Shown one piece after another: positions 1-8,169 of a stretch of 64,000 nucleotides of DNA. The DNA comes from Pseudomonadota bacterium (GTDB lineage: Bacteria > Pseudomonadota > Gammaproteobacteria > Burkholderiales > Rhodocyclaceae), in contig QQUN01000019.1 of NCBI GenBank assembly GCA_008501585.1, forward strand, positions 1 through 64,000. Direction: 5' to 3'. The notes below the pieces were generated by a model, which saw nothing but the letters and a program-made list of their open reading frames with translations, searched no databases and was not told the origin of the DNA. Each line of letters begins with the position of its first letter. Position 1 is the first letter of the stretch. Made by a program: the position numbers and the translations under genes.

Positions 1-132
1 AGCGACCAGCGCACTGCATGGTTGCCAGCGTTCCTGGCCTACTACAATGCCCGACGGCCTCACTCCGCTCTTGGATACCAGCCTCCAGCTTCCCGAATCC
101 CCGGGAACAACCTATTGCAACTCAACAGCTAG
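1..132 (+). pseudogene. IS481-type transposase, C-terminal fragment (cut by window edge)
   Basis: The frame open from base 1 gives 43 residues containing YYNARRPHSALGYQPP, the typical C-terminus of integrase-core (rve) transposases of the IS481/IS3 group, and stops at TAG. The DDE catalytic residues would lie left of the window, so whether the element is intact cannot be judged. Its stop overlaps the stop of the convergent DUF2721 gene inside a single CTAG. No terminal inverted repeat can be recognised after the stop. IS481 is favoured over IS3 from the HSALGYQPPASR wording; this is pattern recognition, not a search. Confidence 0.75.
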
Positions 133-566
133 GGCTCCCAGTGCGTCGGCCGGCGCACTGCGATATACACCTCGCGCAGGAACAGCCCCAGCCCGCTGAT
201 CATCGCCAGCATGGCGAGAATGAACAGTGTGGCGATCGTCGTGGTGAGGTCGATTCGCACCAGCGTGCCGACAAAGGCGCCGGCCACCACCAGGCAGACC
301 AGCAGGGCACTGAGCACCTGGCAGAAAATGGCCTGGTAGATCAGCGTGCCGCGGCGGGCGAGCAGATCGAGCTCCTTGTCGAGCGAGGCGTTGTGCTCGG
401 GGGCGGTCTGCTCCTGCAGCCGGCGGCGCACCACGCGGCGGCGGTCCACCACCCGCGCCAGGCGGCCATTCATGGCATTGATCAGGGTGGCCAGCGCGGT
501 GAGCAGGAACACCGGCGCGACGGCGAGCTGGATGGCGTGAGAGAGGTCGGTGAGGTGCTCGGGCAT
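129..566 (-). CDS. DUF2721 family membrane protein
   Basis: A 145-residue protein that reads like the DUF2721 family: an N-terminal membrane helix (about 12-32, VAPVFLLTALATLINAMN), a charged Arg-rich stretch (about 36-70), then two further helices (about 75-98 and 105-130). The family is found in many proteobacteria and has no established function. The Arg-rich stretch suggests a cytoplasmic loop. The C-terminus (THWEP) runs up to the transposase remnant and its stop lies in the shared CTAG, so the original end may have been altered by the insertion. It appears monocistronic; no promoter was identified. Confidence 0.8.
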   Translation of the reverse strand: MPEHLTDLSHAIQLAVAPVFLLTALATLINAMNGRLARVVDRRRVVRRRLQEQTAPEHNASLDKELDLLARRGTLIYQAIFCQVLSALLVCLVVAGAFVGTLVRIDLTTTIATLFILAMLAMISGLGLFLREVYIAVRRPTHWEP

Positions 567-604
567 GGGGGGCTCAAGGCGCGGAATAGGAGTCGACAGC
601 CAGT

Positions 605-690
605 GTAGCCCGGATGCAGCGCAGCGGAATCCGGGGTTGGTGGTGGTTCAAGCGATGATCCCGGATTCCGCTGCGCTGCATCCGGGCTAC
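605..690. repeat. Large REP-like palindrome
   Basis: Bases 605-635 (beginning GTAGCCCGGATGCAGC) are repeated in exact inverted orientation at 660-690 (ending GCATCCGGGCTAC), separated by 24 bases. The 31-base arms would form a very stable hairpin on either strand. The GTAGCCCGGAT...ATCCGGG wording is a widespread intergenic repeat in proteobacteria. It lies between the promoter-proximal end of the DUF2721 gene and ligE, so it is not obviously a terminator for either. Confidence 0.85.
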
Positions 691-728
691 GCATCCCAAA
701 GTGCCGGCCGTCGCATATACTGGCAGCC

Positions 729-1577
729 ATGCGAATGACATTGTTCTTGGCGGTGTGGCTGGTGCGTTTTGGTCTATGCGCTGCGGCGCCTATCGCTAGC
801 TCGTCGCCTCCGCCCGTGCTGTTGGCGCGCGAGGCAAGCGCGGGCATCGACCCCGCGCCCTATTGGGTGAGCGAAAAGCTCGATGGCGTGCGGGCGGTGT
901 GGGACGGAAAGGTGCTGCGGTTTCGCAGCGGGCGCCGCATTGCTGCACCGGCCTGGTTCGTGGCGGCGCTGCCTGCGCAGGTGCTCGACGGCGAGCTGTG
1001 GCTGGGGCGCGGGCGGTTTGCCGAGGTGTCGGCGCGCGTTCGCAAGGCCGAGCCGGTGGATGCCGAGTGGCGGGCCGTGCGCTATCTCATCTTTGAATTG
1101 CCTGGCGCGCCGGGGGATTTCAGCGCACGCGTGGTGGCCATGCGTGCGCTGGTGGCATCGGCCGGTGTGCCGTGGCTCGGCGCGGTGGCACAGGCGCGAC
1201 TCCCCGACCGTGCAGCGCTGGCATCACGGCTGGCCGAGGTGCTGGCGGCGGGCGGCGAGGGGCTGATGCTGCACCGGGCCGACGCGCCGTATCTCACCGG
1301 ACGGCACGATGCGCTGCTCAAACTCAAGCCGTGGCAAGACGCGGAGGCGATCGTCGTCGCGCATCGGCCGGGGCAGGGGCGCCTCGCCGGCCGGCTCGGG
1401 GCGCTCGAGGTGCGCATGGCCGATGGCCGGCAGTTCCGTATCGGCACCGGGTTCTCCGATGCCGAGCGCGCATCGCCGCCGCCGGTCGGCACGCAGATCA
1501 GCTTCCGCTATCGCGGCCTGACCGCCTCCGGCCTGCCGCGTTTCGCCAGCTTCTGGCGGGTGCGCGAGCCGCTGTAG
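729..1577 (+). CDS. ligE: Periplasmic ATP-dependent DNA ligase (Lig E)
   Basis: A 282-residue protein with an N-terminal signal-like segment (about 1-20, MTLFLAVWLVRFGLCAAA) followed by a minimal ATP-dependent ligase. Motif I is SEKLDGVRAVWDG with Lys50 as adenylation site; motif III is LDGELW; motif IV is EGLMLHR; motif V is LLKLKPW. The adenylation domain ends near residue 205, and the OB-fold (about 210-282) ends the protein. No extra DNA-binding domain is present, matching the Lig E class, which in Neisseria and other Gram-negatives is exported and tied to extracellular or incoming DNA. A second ATG lies six bases downstream and could be the start. It appears to be a single gene; TATACT lies about eight bases before the start. 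Confidence 0.9.
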   Translation: MRMTLFLAVWLVRFGLCAAAPIASSSPPPVLLAREASAGIDPAPYWVSEKLDGVRAVWDGKVLRFRSGRRIAAPAWFVAALPAQVLDGELWLGRGRFAEVSARVRKAEPVDAEWRAVRYLIFELPGAPGDFSARVVAMRALVASAGVPWLGAVAQARLPDRAALASRLAEVLAAGGEGLMLHRADAPYLTGRHDALLKLKPWQDAEAIVVAHRPGQGRLAGRLGALEVRMADGRQFRIGTGFSDAERASPPPVGTQISFRYRGLTASGLPRFASFWRVREPL

Positions 1578-1641
1578 CGCCGGGCGGGATGGCGACGAAT
1601 CCTTACAGCGCTGCGTTGCGGCAGTGAATAGAATATGCGCC

Positions 1642-2826
1642 ATGAAAACACTGCTCCTGCCCCTGCTCCTGCTGGCCGTCGCGCCGGCCGCCCATGCCAA
1701 CGCCGATTTCGCGGCCTGCCTGTCGCGCCTGCGCGCCGAGGCGCCGTCGAACCAGGTCCACCCCGACACCTTCGACCGCCTCACCGCCGGCCTGGCGCCC
1801 GACCCGACGGTGCTCGAGGCGCTCGACCGCCAGCCCGAGTTCGTCACGCCGATCTGGGACTATCTCGCCGCCCTGGTCGACCAGGAGCGTATCGACGATG
1901 GCGCGGCGGCGCTCAAGGAATGGGGTGCGGTGCTGGACAAGGTAGCGGCCGAATACGGCGTCGATCCGGCCACGGTGGTGGCGGTGTGGGGCGTGGAGAG
2001 CAACTTCGGGCGCAACTTCGGCAGCCGGCCGCTGATCACCTCGCTGGCCACGCTGTCCTGCGAGGGGCGGCGCCAGAGCTTCTTCCGGGGTGAGTTCTTC
2101 ACCACCCTGCGCATCGTGCAGGAAGGGCATATCGCCGCCGAGCGGCTCACCGGCTCCTGGGCCGGCGCCTTCGGCCACACCCAGTTCATGCCCTCGACCT
2201 TCATGCGCGTGGCGGTGGACTTCGACGGTGATGGCCGTCGTGACCTGATCGACAGCGTGCCCGATGCCCTGGCCTCGACCGCGAACTATCTCAAGCGCGC
2301 GGGCTGGCGCACGGGCGAGACCTGGGGCTACGAGATCCGCCTGCCGGCCGGCTTCGACGAGAGCATCGCCGGGCGCAAAGCGCGCCGCCCCGTGAGCGAC
2401 TGGGTACGCATGGGCGTGAGGCGCATCGACGGCAGCCCGATCGCGCCGGACGACACCTCAGCCGCGGTGCTCTTGCCGGCCGGCGTGGCGGGGCCGGCCT
2501 TCCTCGTCTTCCGCAACTTCAATGCCATCTACAGCTACAACGCGGCCGAGAGCTACGCGCTGGCCATTGCGCACCTGTCGGACCGCCTGCGCGGTGGCGC
2601 CCCCTTCGTCATCGCCTGGCCGACCGACGACCCGGGCATCGGCCGCAACGAGCGGCGCGAACTGCAGCAGCTGCTGCTCGATCGCGGGCACGACATCGGC
2701 GAGGTGGACGGCATGATCGGCAGCCGCACGCGCGCGGCGATTGCCGAGGAGCAGACGCGGCTGGGCTTCGAGGCCAACGGCCGCGCCGGGCGCAAGATTC
2801 TGGAGGCCTTGAAGGCGGCGCGCTGA
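1642..2826 (+). CDS. Lytic murein transglycosylase, MltB family, with peptidoglycan-binding domain
   Basis: A 394-residue exported enzyme predicted to cleave the MurNAc-GlcNAc bond of peptidoglycan with formation of 1,6-anhydroMurNAc. The signal peptide is MKTLLLPLLLLAVAPAAHA, which decides the ATG start over an upstream in-frame GTG. The catalytic domain (about 25-320) carries VWGVESNFGRNFG with the likely acid/base Glu119, then GAFGHTQFMPSTF and the AvDFDGDGRRDL segment typical of MltB. Residues about 330-394 form a PG_binding_1 domain (VDGMIGSRTRAAI). No lipobox is present, so it should be soluble in the periplasm. A hairpin directly follows the stop. Confidence 0.9.
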   Translation: MKTLLLPLLLLAVAPAAHANADFAACLSRLRAEAPSNQVHPDTFDRLTAGLAPDPTVLEALDRQPEFVTPIWDYLAALVDQERIDDGAAALKEWGAVLDKVAAEYGVDPATVVAVWGVESNFGRNFGSRPLITSLATLSCEGRRQSFFRGEFFTTLRIVQEGHIAAERLTGSWAGAFGHTQFMPSTFMRVAVDFDGDGRRDLIDSVPDALASTANYLKRAGWRTGETWGYEIRLPAGFDESIAGRKARRPVSDWVRMGVRRIDGSPIAPDDTSAAVLLPAGVAGPAFLVFRNFNAIYSYNAAESYALAIAHLSDRLRGGAPFVIAWPTDDPGIGRNERRELQQLLLDRGHDIGEVDGMIGSRTRAAIAEEQTRLGFEANGRAGRKILEALKAAR

Positions 2827-2848
2827 GAACGGCACGCCCGCCGTCTCA
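2824..2848 (+). terminator. Hairpin at the end of the transglycosylase gene
   Basis: TGAGAACGGC pairs with GCCGTCTCA across a six-base loop (one bulged A). The stop codon forms the base of the stem. There is no T-run, so intrinsic termination is uncertain. The right arm runs into the next palindromic element. Confidence 0.4.
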
Positions 2849-2934
2849 GAACGTGTGAATAGATTGACGGCGCGTGCCGATGGCTGCGTTGCTCACGCGG
2901 CCCGGCTCGCTACGCTTTCTTCACGCGTTCTCAG
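2845..2934. repeat. AGAA-N-TGTGAA palindromic element, copy 1
   Basis: The left end (CTCAGAACGTGTGAATAGA, 2845-2863) and right end (reverse complement CTGAGAACGCGTGAAGAAA, 2916-2934) form an inverted repeat with a G+C-rich interior. The same end motif flanks the element at 35871-36014. The right arm supplies the stop codon of the deacetylase gene on the minus strand. Confidence 0.6.
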
Positions 2935-3701
2935 GCGGTGAGTGCGTCGAAGGTTTCGCCCGGCCGGCGGATGGAGGGGCGCTTGGGCGCGTTCTTGACA
3001 TGCAGGCGCCAGAAGTAGCCCAGCAGGTTGTCGCCGTAGGAAATCGCCTTGCGCGGCAGGGTCAGCGGGTCGTCGGCCACCGAGGCCGGCGCGCGGATGC
3101 AGGTGGTGCCGCTCAGGTAGCCGGCATCGGCCACCGCGTCGACCGCCCGGCGGTCGTGGCTGCCGAAGGGGTAGCAGAAGTGCTTGACCGGCTCGCCGAG
3201 CACGTCTTCGAGCGCCGCCTTGGAGCGGGTGACTTCCTCGCGCACGCGCGGGGTGTCCTGCTCCGACAGCTTGATGTGCGTGGCCGTGTGCGAGCCGAAA
3301 TCGACCCCCTCGCCACGCAGCTGGCGCACCCGCGCGGCGCTCATCAGCGGTGGCGTGTCGCGGCCGTCGGCCGCAAACCAGCGGGACGGTTGGCCGAGCA
3401 GGTCGGAGATCAGGTACACCAGTGCCGGGAAGCCGTGCTTTTGCAGCACCGGCCAGGCGTATTCGTAGAAATTCTCGTAGCCGTCGTCGAAGGTTAGCGC
3501 CACCGCCTTGGGCGGAATCGGCTGCTCTCCGCGCAGGCAGGCCAGCACCTGGTCCATCGACAGCACGGTGTAGCCGAAGCGCGCGAGGTAGGCCATCTGG
3601 CTGGCAAAGCGTTTGTGGTGACAGTAGGTCGAGCGATGCCCCTTCATGGGCGCGAAGTCGCCGACCTGGTGGTACATGAGGATGTTGATGCCGGTCGTCA
3701 T
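2931..3701 (-). CDS. Polysaccharide deacetylase family protein (NodB/CE4)
   Basis: A 256-residue protein with the CE4 motifs: MYHQV near the N-terminus, the catalytic/metal motif ALTFDDGYENFYEY, the second metal motif SHTATHIKLS, and CYPFGSHDR. CE4 enzymes remove N- or O-acetyl groups from sugar polymers using a divalent metal. There is no signal peptide, so it probably acts on a cytoplasmic glycan precursor. The start MTTGINILMYHQV is one base downstream of the preceding glycosyltransferase stop, which makes this the last gene of the leftward surface-polysaccharide operon. Its stop codon lies inside the arm of a palindromic repeat, so the C-terminal residues may be repeat-derived. Confidence 0.9.
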   Translation of the reverse strand: MTTGINILMYHQVGDFAPMKGHRSTYCHHKRFASQMAYLARFGYTVLSMDQVLACLRGEQPIPPKAVALTFDDGYENFYEYAWPVLQKHGFPALVYLISDLLGQPSRWFAADGRDTPPLMSAARVRQLRGEGVDFGSHTATHIKLSEQDTPRVREEVTRSKAALEDVLGEPVKHFCYPFGSHDRRAVDAVADAGYLSGTTCIRAPASVADDPLTLPRKAISYGDNLLGYFWRLHVKNAPKRPSIRRPGETFDALTA

Positions 3702-3702
3702 G

Positions 3703-4773
3703 TCAGCGATTGTCCAGCAATTGGGCGTAGAGCGCACGATATTGATCGATGACCGCCGCTTCGCTGAATTCGGCCTCGATCCGCCGGGCGCCGGCACGCA
3801 CCAGATCGCGCTGCAGCGCTTCGTTGGCGATCACTTCGCGCATGCCCGCGGCCAGCGCGGCGGCGTCGTCGCAGGGCGAGATCCAGGCGTCCTGCCCATG
3901 CCGGGCGATCTCGCGCGCGCCGCGGAAGGCGGTGCAGGCCAGCGGTTTGCCGTAGGCCCAGGCTTCGAGGATCACGTTGCCCAGGGTTTCGGCGTCGCGC
4001 GAGGGGAAGGCCACCATGTCGGCCAGGTGGAACCACTGCGACGGATCGTGCTGCCAGCCGGCGAAGTGCACCCGCTCGGCCACGCCGAGCTGGCGCGCCT
4101 GGGTCTCGAGCGCCTCGCGCAGCGGCCCGTCGCCGAGCAGGACCAGGCGCAGGCGCTTGCCGCCCAGCTCGGCGGGCAGCTGGCTGAAGGCGTCGATCAG
4201 CGTGGCCTGGCCCTTGACGTCAATGAGGCGGCCGGCGGTGACGATCAGCCAGTCTTCGGGTTGCAGCGCGAGTTGCTGGCGCAGCGCATGCTGGGCGTCG
4301 GGATCGAGCGCTTTGGCCGGGTCGGCGAAATTGGTGATGTGGAACACACGCTCGGCCGGCAGGCCGCCCTGGATCATCCAGTCGCACAGGCCCTTGGTGT
4401 TGCCGATCCAGGCATGGGCGTGGCGGAAGGGGGTGAGCTTGTAGTAGCCGCCCAGACGCGACAGATGCACCTTGCCGCGACCGCGTTCGAGGTGGGTGAG
4501 GCGCGTGGCGCGGCCCATGTAGGTCTGCACGATGGGCGCTTCGCTCTTGGCGATGAGGCGCGACAGCTGCCAGCGCGAGAGCGGGTCCCACACCGTGCGC
4601 ATGGGCGACTCGCGCATGTCGACGCCGTCGAGGTGATGGCGGGCGAGGTCGGAGTCGCGCCGCACGATCACTTCCACCGATTCGCCATGGCGGAGCATGG
4701 CGCGCACGAAGCGCACCAGCCAGCGCTCGGCGCCGCCCATTTCCTTGCTGCCGAGGATGTGCAGGGATGTCAT
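3703..4773 (-). CDS. Glycosyltransferase family 4
   Basis: A 356-residue GT-B protein. The N-terminal acceptor domain starts MTSLHILGSKEMGGAERWL with a glycine-rich loop. The C-terminal nucleotide-sugar domain has VTAGRLIDVKGQATLI (near 195), LRLVLLGDGPLR, and the E-x7-E type element around ETLGNVILEAWAYGKPLAC. Such enzymes transfer a sugar from an activated donor to an LPS core or O-chain acceptor at the inner face of the inner membrane; donor and linkage cannot be read from sequence. The chosen ATG overlaps the upstream gene's stop by four bases (ATGA), implying translational coupling. Confidence 0.9.
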   Translation of the reverse strand: MTSLHILGSKEMGGAERWLVRFVRAMLRHGESVEVIVRRDSDLARHHLDGVDMRESPMRTVWDPLSRWQLSRLIAKSEAPIVQTYMGRATRLTHLERGRGKVHLSRLGGYYKLTPFRHAHAWIGNTKGLCDWMIQGGLPAERVFHITNFADPAKALDPDAQHALRQQLALQPEDWLIVTAGRLIDVKGQATLIDAFSQLPAELGGKRLRLVLLGDGPLREALETQARQLGVAERVHFAGWQHDPSQWFHLADMVAFPSRDAETLGNVILEAWAYGKPLACTAFRGAREIARHGQDAWISPCDDAAALAAGMREVIANEALQRDLVRAGARRIEAEFSEAAVIDQYRALYAQLLDNR

Positions 4774-5852
4774 GGCGCCAGCACCTTGTTGTAGATGGCC
4801 AGGTTGCCTTCGCACATGGCGTCGACCGAGAACTCGCGCAGCACGCGAGCCCGGCCGGCCTCGCCCATGTGTGCGCGCAAGGCCGCGTCGCCGAGCAGGC
4901 GGTTCATGGCGGAGGCCAGACCGGAGACATCACCGACGGTGATGAGCAGGCCGTTTTCGCCATCGACCACCGCCTCGGGCATGCCACCGGCGCGGCTGGC
5001 GATGATCGGCACGCGCGCGGCCGAGGCCTGCAACAGCGACACGCCCAGGCCTTCCATGTCGGCGGGGTGCACCAGCAGGTCGAGGCCGCCGAGCTGGGCC
5101 GGCAGATCGTCGACGAAGCCCATCAGGGGCACATGGCCGGCCAGGCCCTGGTCGGCGATGGCCTGGCGCAGCTCGGCCTCCAGCGGACCACGGCCATAGA
5201 TCAGCACCTGCAGCGCCGGGTGTTCGGCCAGCACCGCCGGCAGCGCCGCCAGCAGGTAGCGGTGGCCCTTGCGCGGGATGAGCTGGGCGACCATGCCGGC
5301 CACCGGCGTGTCGGCGGCGAAGCCGAGATCGGCGCGGAAGGCGGCCTTGTCATAGTCGTGCAGATACGGGGCCGGGTCGACCGCGCTGCGCACGCAGCTG
5401 ACCTTTTCTGGCGCCAACCCTTCGGCCAGCAGCACCTGGCGGATGCCCTCGGAGATGGTGATCACATGGTCGAAGAGGCGGTACTTGAGCGCCACGGCCC
5501 AGCGCGCCTCGGGGTTGTCCACCCGGCGCGAGAGCACGCAGGGCACGCCGGCCAGCCGGGCCGCGAGGCCGCCCCACAGATCGGCGCCGCGGCGGCTGTG
5601 GATGTGCACGAGATCGGGCCGGTGCGTGCGGATCGCCTGCTTGAGGCGTAGCACCATGCCGAGGTCGGCGTCGCCGCCCATCGGCATCTCGACCACTTCG
5701 GCAAAGGCGCGCGCCTCGGCCGCGATATGCGCCCCGCTCGGGCAGGCCAGCACATTGCTCACGCCACGCGCGGCCAGCCCCTGCAGGATGTAGAGCACCT
5801 GCTTGGCGCCGCCGTAGAGGTGGCGGCCGGCTTCGATATGCAGCACTTTCAT
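4770..5852 (-). CDS. Glycosyltransferase family 4
   Basis: A 360-residue GT-B enzyme starting MKVLHIEAGRHLYGGAKQVL. The donor domain contains VAGMVAQLIPRKGHRYLL and the loop MEGLGVSLLQASAARVPII. In the usual E-x7-E nucleotide-sugar motif the second Glu is Gln here (EGLGVSLLQ), a notable substitution seen in only some GT4 enzymes. HIHSRRGADLWGG sits at the end of the acceptor domain. It overlaps both neighbours by four bases (ATGA), so it is co-translated with the heptosyltransferase upstream and the glycosyltransferase downstream. Likely role: LPS core or O-chain extension. Confidence 0.9.
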   Translation of the reverse strand: MKVLHIEAGRHLYGGAKQVLYILQGLAARGVSNVLACPSGAHIAAEARAFAEVVEMPMGGDADLGMVLRLKQAIRTHRPDLVHIHSRRGADLWGGLAARLAGVPCVLSRRVDNPEARWAVALKYRLFDHVITISEGIRQVLLAEGLAPEKVSCVRSAVDPAPYLHDYDKAAFRADLGFAADTPVAGMVAQLIPRKGHRYLLAALPAVLAEHPALQVLIYGRGPLEAELRQAIADQGLAGHVPLMGFVDDLPAQLGGLDLLVHPADMEGLGVSLLQASAARVPIIASRAGGMPEAVVDGENGLLITVGDVSGLASAMNRLLGDAALRAHMGEAGRARVLREFSVDAMCEGNLAIYNKVLAP

Positions 5853-6883
5853 GCGGTCAGCACCTCGCGGGCCTCGGCCAGTACGCGCTCGGGACGGATG
5901 TCGCGCAGGCAGGTGAAGGCGCCGTGGCAGGTCGGGCGGCGGCGGCAGGGTGAGCAGTCGAGCTGGAGCCAGATCACCCGGGCGTTGGCACGACAGGTGT
6001 TCAGGTAGGGGCGGGTCGAGCCGAACAGCGCGACCGTGGGGGTGTTGAAGGCGATGCCCATGTGGGTCAGGCCGGTGTCGACACCGATGAGCAGGCCGGC
6101 GCGCTCGATCAGGGCGGCCGCCTCGGCCAGGCCGGTCTGCCCGGCCAGCGACACGGCGCCGGGGATGGCCGCGGCCATGCGCTCGGCCGCCTCCCGCTCG
6201 GCCGGGCCGCCGAGGATTACCGGCGTCAGGCCCAGCTCGCCCTGCACCTGCGGGCCGAGCGCCACCCAGGCGTCTTCGAACCAGTGCTTTTGCGGCCGGG
6301 TGGTAAAGGGGGCGAACACGGCATAGCCGCCGCGTGCCAGCGCGTGCGCGGCAAGCACGGCGTCGGCCCGCGCCGCCGTGGACTCGGCCACGCACAAGCG
6401 TGGCAGGAACGCGCCGGTGTCGAGGCCGAGTTGCTGCGCCAGGTACAGGTATTCGGAGCTGATCCGCCCGCCGTCACCGCCTTTGGGCACCACCTCGGTC
6501 ATCAGATGCTGGCTGCCCTCGCGCGAGCCCAGGCCGATGCGCCGCGGCGCGCCCGACAGCCAGGTCAGCAGTCCGCTCTTGAGCAGGCTCTGCAGATCGA
6601 TGGCGGTATCGAAGCGGCGCGATTTCAGCTCGCGCGCGAAGCGCCGCACCGTGCTGACGAAGGCGCCGAAGCGCTTGGCCTGCAGCAGCGCCTTCCACTC
6701 GCCCTTGGGCCACAGGATCAACTCGTCGATGCAGGGGTCGGCTTCGAGCAGGGTGTGAATGCCCGGCTCCACCAGCCACGCCACATGCGCGTCCGGATAG
6801 GTGCGTTTGAGCGCGGCGGCGAAGGGCGAGGCGAAGACCACGTCGCCGATGGCCGAGGCGCGGACGATGAGGATGCGTTTCAT
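5849..6883 (-). CDS. Glycosyltransferase family 9 (LPS heptosyltransferase type)
   Basis: A 344-residue protein with the GT9 layout: MKRILIVRASAIGDVVFASP at the N-terminus, AIDLQSLLKSG, APFTTRPQKHW in mid-protein, GVDTGLTHMGIAF (the conserved DTGxxH motif) and ALFGSTRP near the C-terminus. GT9 enzymes transfer ADP-heptose to lipid A-Kdo or to heptose I of the LPS inner core. Four cysteines in LDCSPCRRRPTCHGAFTC resemble the Cys cluster of some heptosyltransferases. Whether it is the WaaC, WaaF or WaaQ type cannot be settled. It overlaps the genes on both sides by four bases. Confidence 0.88.
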   Translation of the reverse strand: MKRILIVRASAIGDVVFASPFAAALKRTYPDAHVAWLVEPGIHTLLEADPCIDELILWPKGEWKALLQAKRFGAFVSTVRRFARELKSRRFDTAIDLQSLLKSGLLTWLSGAPRRIGLGSREGSQHLMTEVVPKGGDGGRISSEYLYLAQQLGLDTGAFLPRLCVAESTAARADAVLAAHALARGGYAVFAPFTTRPQKHWFEDAWVALGPQVQGELGLTPVILGGPAEREAAERMAAAIPGAVSLAGQTGLAEAAALIERAGLLIGVDTGLTHMGIAFNTPTVALFGSTRPYLNTCRANARVIWLQLDCSPCRRRPTCHGAFTCLRDIRPERVLAEAREVLTA

Positions 6884-8169
6884 GTGCGCTCCCTGGGGGG
6901 CTGCCCTTGCCCGAGCAGGCGTAGCGACAGCAGCAGCAGGATCGAGAAGAAGCGCATGTCCGGATGCGACAGCCGGTAGTCGAACATCGCCCACACCGCG
7001 GTGAAGGCCAGCACCGCCCACATCGCCGGCAACAAGGCCTGACGCTGGCGGTCCGTGCGAGCGGCGCGCACCGCGTCGCGGATCAGCACCAGAGACAGCG
7101 CGATCCACAGCGCGGTGCCGATCAGGCCCTGCCCCCACAAGGTCTGCAGGTAGCTGTTGTGCACCTGATCATAGCGTTCGCCCTCGAGCAGCGCGGCATG
7201 CGGGCGGACATCGCGGTCGATGATGTCCTTGACGTCGCCAAAGCCATGGCCAATCAGCGGGGCGTCGGGAACGCGCTGCAACACGTAGCGCCACAGCCGC
7301 AGGCGGACGGTGACGGAGGCGGCAGGGGCGGCGTCCAGCCCCTCGGTGAGTACGGTTTCGATGGTGGCGCGCTCAGCCTCGATGCGTTGCTGCACGGCAT
7401 CGAGCTTGCCCGCCAGCAGCACGCCGGCGACCAGTGCGCCGATCAGGCCCAGCGCCAGGCGCCGTTGCCCCGGCCGCGCATTGCGATTGCGCAGGGTGCG
7501 CCACACCGCGATGGCGACCGCGCCGGCAGCGACAATGGCCAGCGCCAGATAGGTGCTGCGGTTCTGCGCGGTCAGCAACACTTCAAGATTCAACGCGATC
7601 AGCGCGATGCCGGTGATGCGTGCCGGCCAGCGCAGCTTGCCGCTGACCGACCACCACAGGCGCGCCGTGGCGATCAGCGCCACCGCGAAGGCGCCGGCGT
7701 AGAGGCCAACGCCCAGCGCACGGTTCAGGTGAAAGCCCAGGCGCTCGCCCGACCACAGTACCGGCAGGCCGCGCTGCCACAGAAAGCTGGCGACTCCGAT
7801 CGCGAAGCCGAGCATGGCCAGCATCCACAGCCGGCGTAGCCGGCGCACCGGGTCATCGCAAGGCAGGATCGCCAGCAGGGCGAAGACCGGCACGAACAGC
7901 CAGTCGATGAAAACGTCTTTCGGTGTCAGCAGACCGGGTTCGGCCAGGCCGCCCCAGGTCTGCAGCGCGTAACGGAGGCACAACCACAGGGCGAGGATGG
8001 CGGCCAGTGCGCTCGCCGTATCCCAGGGGACGCGGCGGCGCTGCCACAGGGCGAGCGCGATGGCGGGCAGGCACAACGCAATGCCGATATGGCCCGGTGC
8101 GGTTTTCCACACGCTGGTGAGGGCGAACAGGCCGAGGCCGAAGACGCCGATTCGGTGAATCCCATTCAT
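6880..8169 (-). CDS. O-antigen ligase family membrane protein (WaaL/Wzy type)
   Basis: A 429-residue polytopic membrane protein with about 11-12 hydrophobic helices. The large periplasmic loop (about 250-350) contains RLRLWRYVLQRVPDAPLIGHGFGD and QVHNSYLQTLWGQG; the H-N-x-(Y/F)-L signature is characteristic of the O-antigen ligase/polymerase (Wzy_C) superfamily. WaaL joins O-antigen to lipid A core at the periplasmic face of the inner membrane, Wzy polymerises O-units, and sequence alone does not separate them. Its place beside a heptosyltransferase favours WaaL. ATGA overlaps tie it into the operon. Confidence 0.88.
   Translation of the reverse strand: MNGIHRIGVFGLGLFALTSVWKTAPGHIGIALCLPAIALALWQRRRVPWDTASALAAILALWLCLRYALQTWGGLAEPGLLTPKDVFIDWLFVPVFALLAILPCDDPVRRLRRLWMLAMLGFAIGVASFLWQRGLPVLWSGERLGFHLNRALGVGLYAGAFAVALIATARLWWSVSGKLRWPARITGIALIALNLEVLLTAQNRSTYLALAIVAAGAVAIAVWRTLRNRNARPGQRRLALGLIGALVAGVLLAGKLDAVQQRIEAERATIETVLTEGLDAAPAASVTVRLRLWRYVLQRVPDAPLIGHGFGDVKDIIDRDVRPHAALLEGERYDQVHNSYLQTLWGQGLIGTALWIALSLVLIRDAVRAARTDRQRQALLPAMWAVLAFTAVWAMFDYRLSHPDMRFFSILLLLSLRLLGQGQPPRERT

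Noticed and set aside
4770..6395. Long single frame joining the second glycosyltransferase to upstream codons
   Set aside because: The extra N-terminal residues are Arg/Ala-rich readthrough of the heptosyltransferase gene in another frame; MKVLHIEAG with ATGA overlap is the true start.
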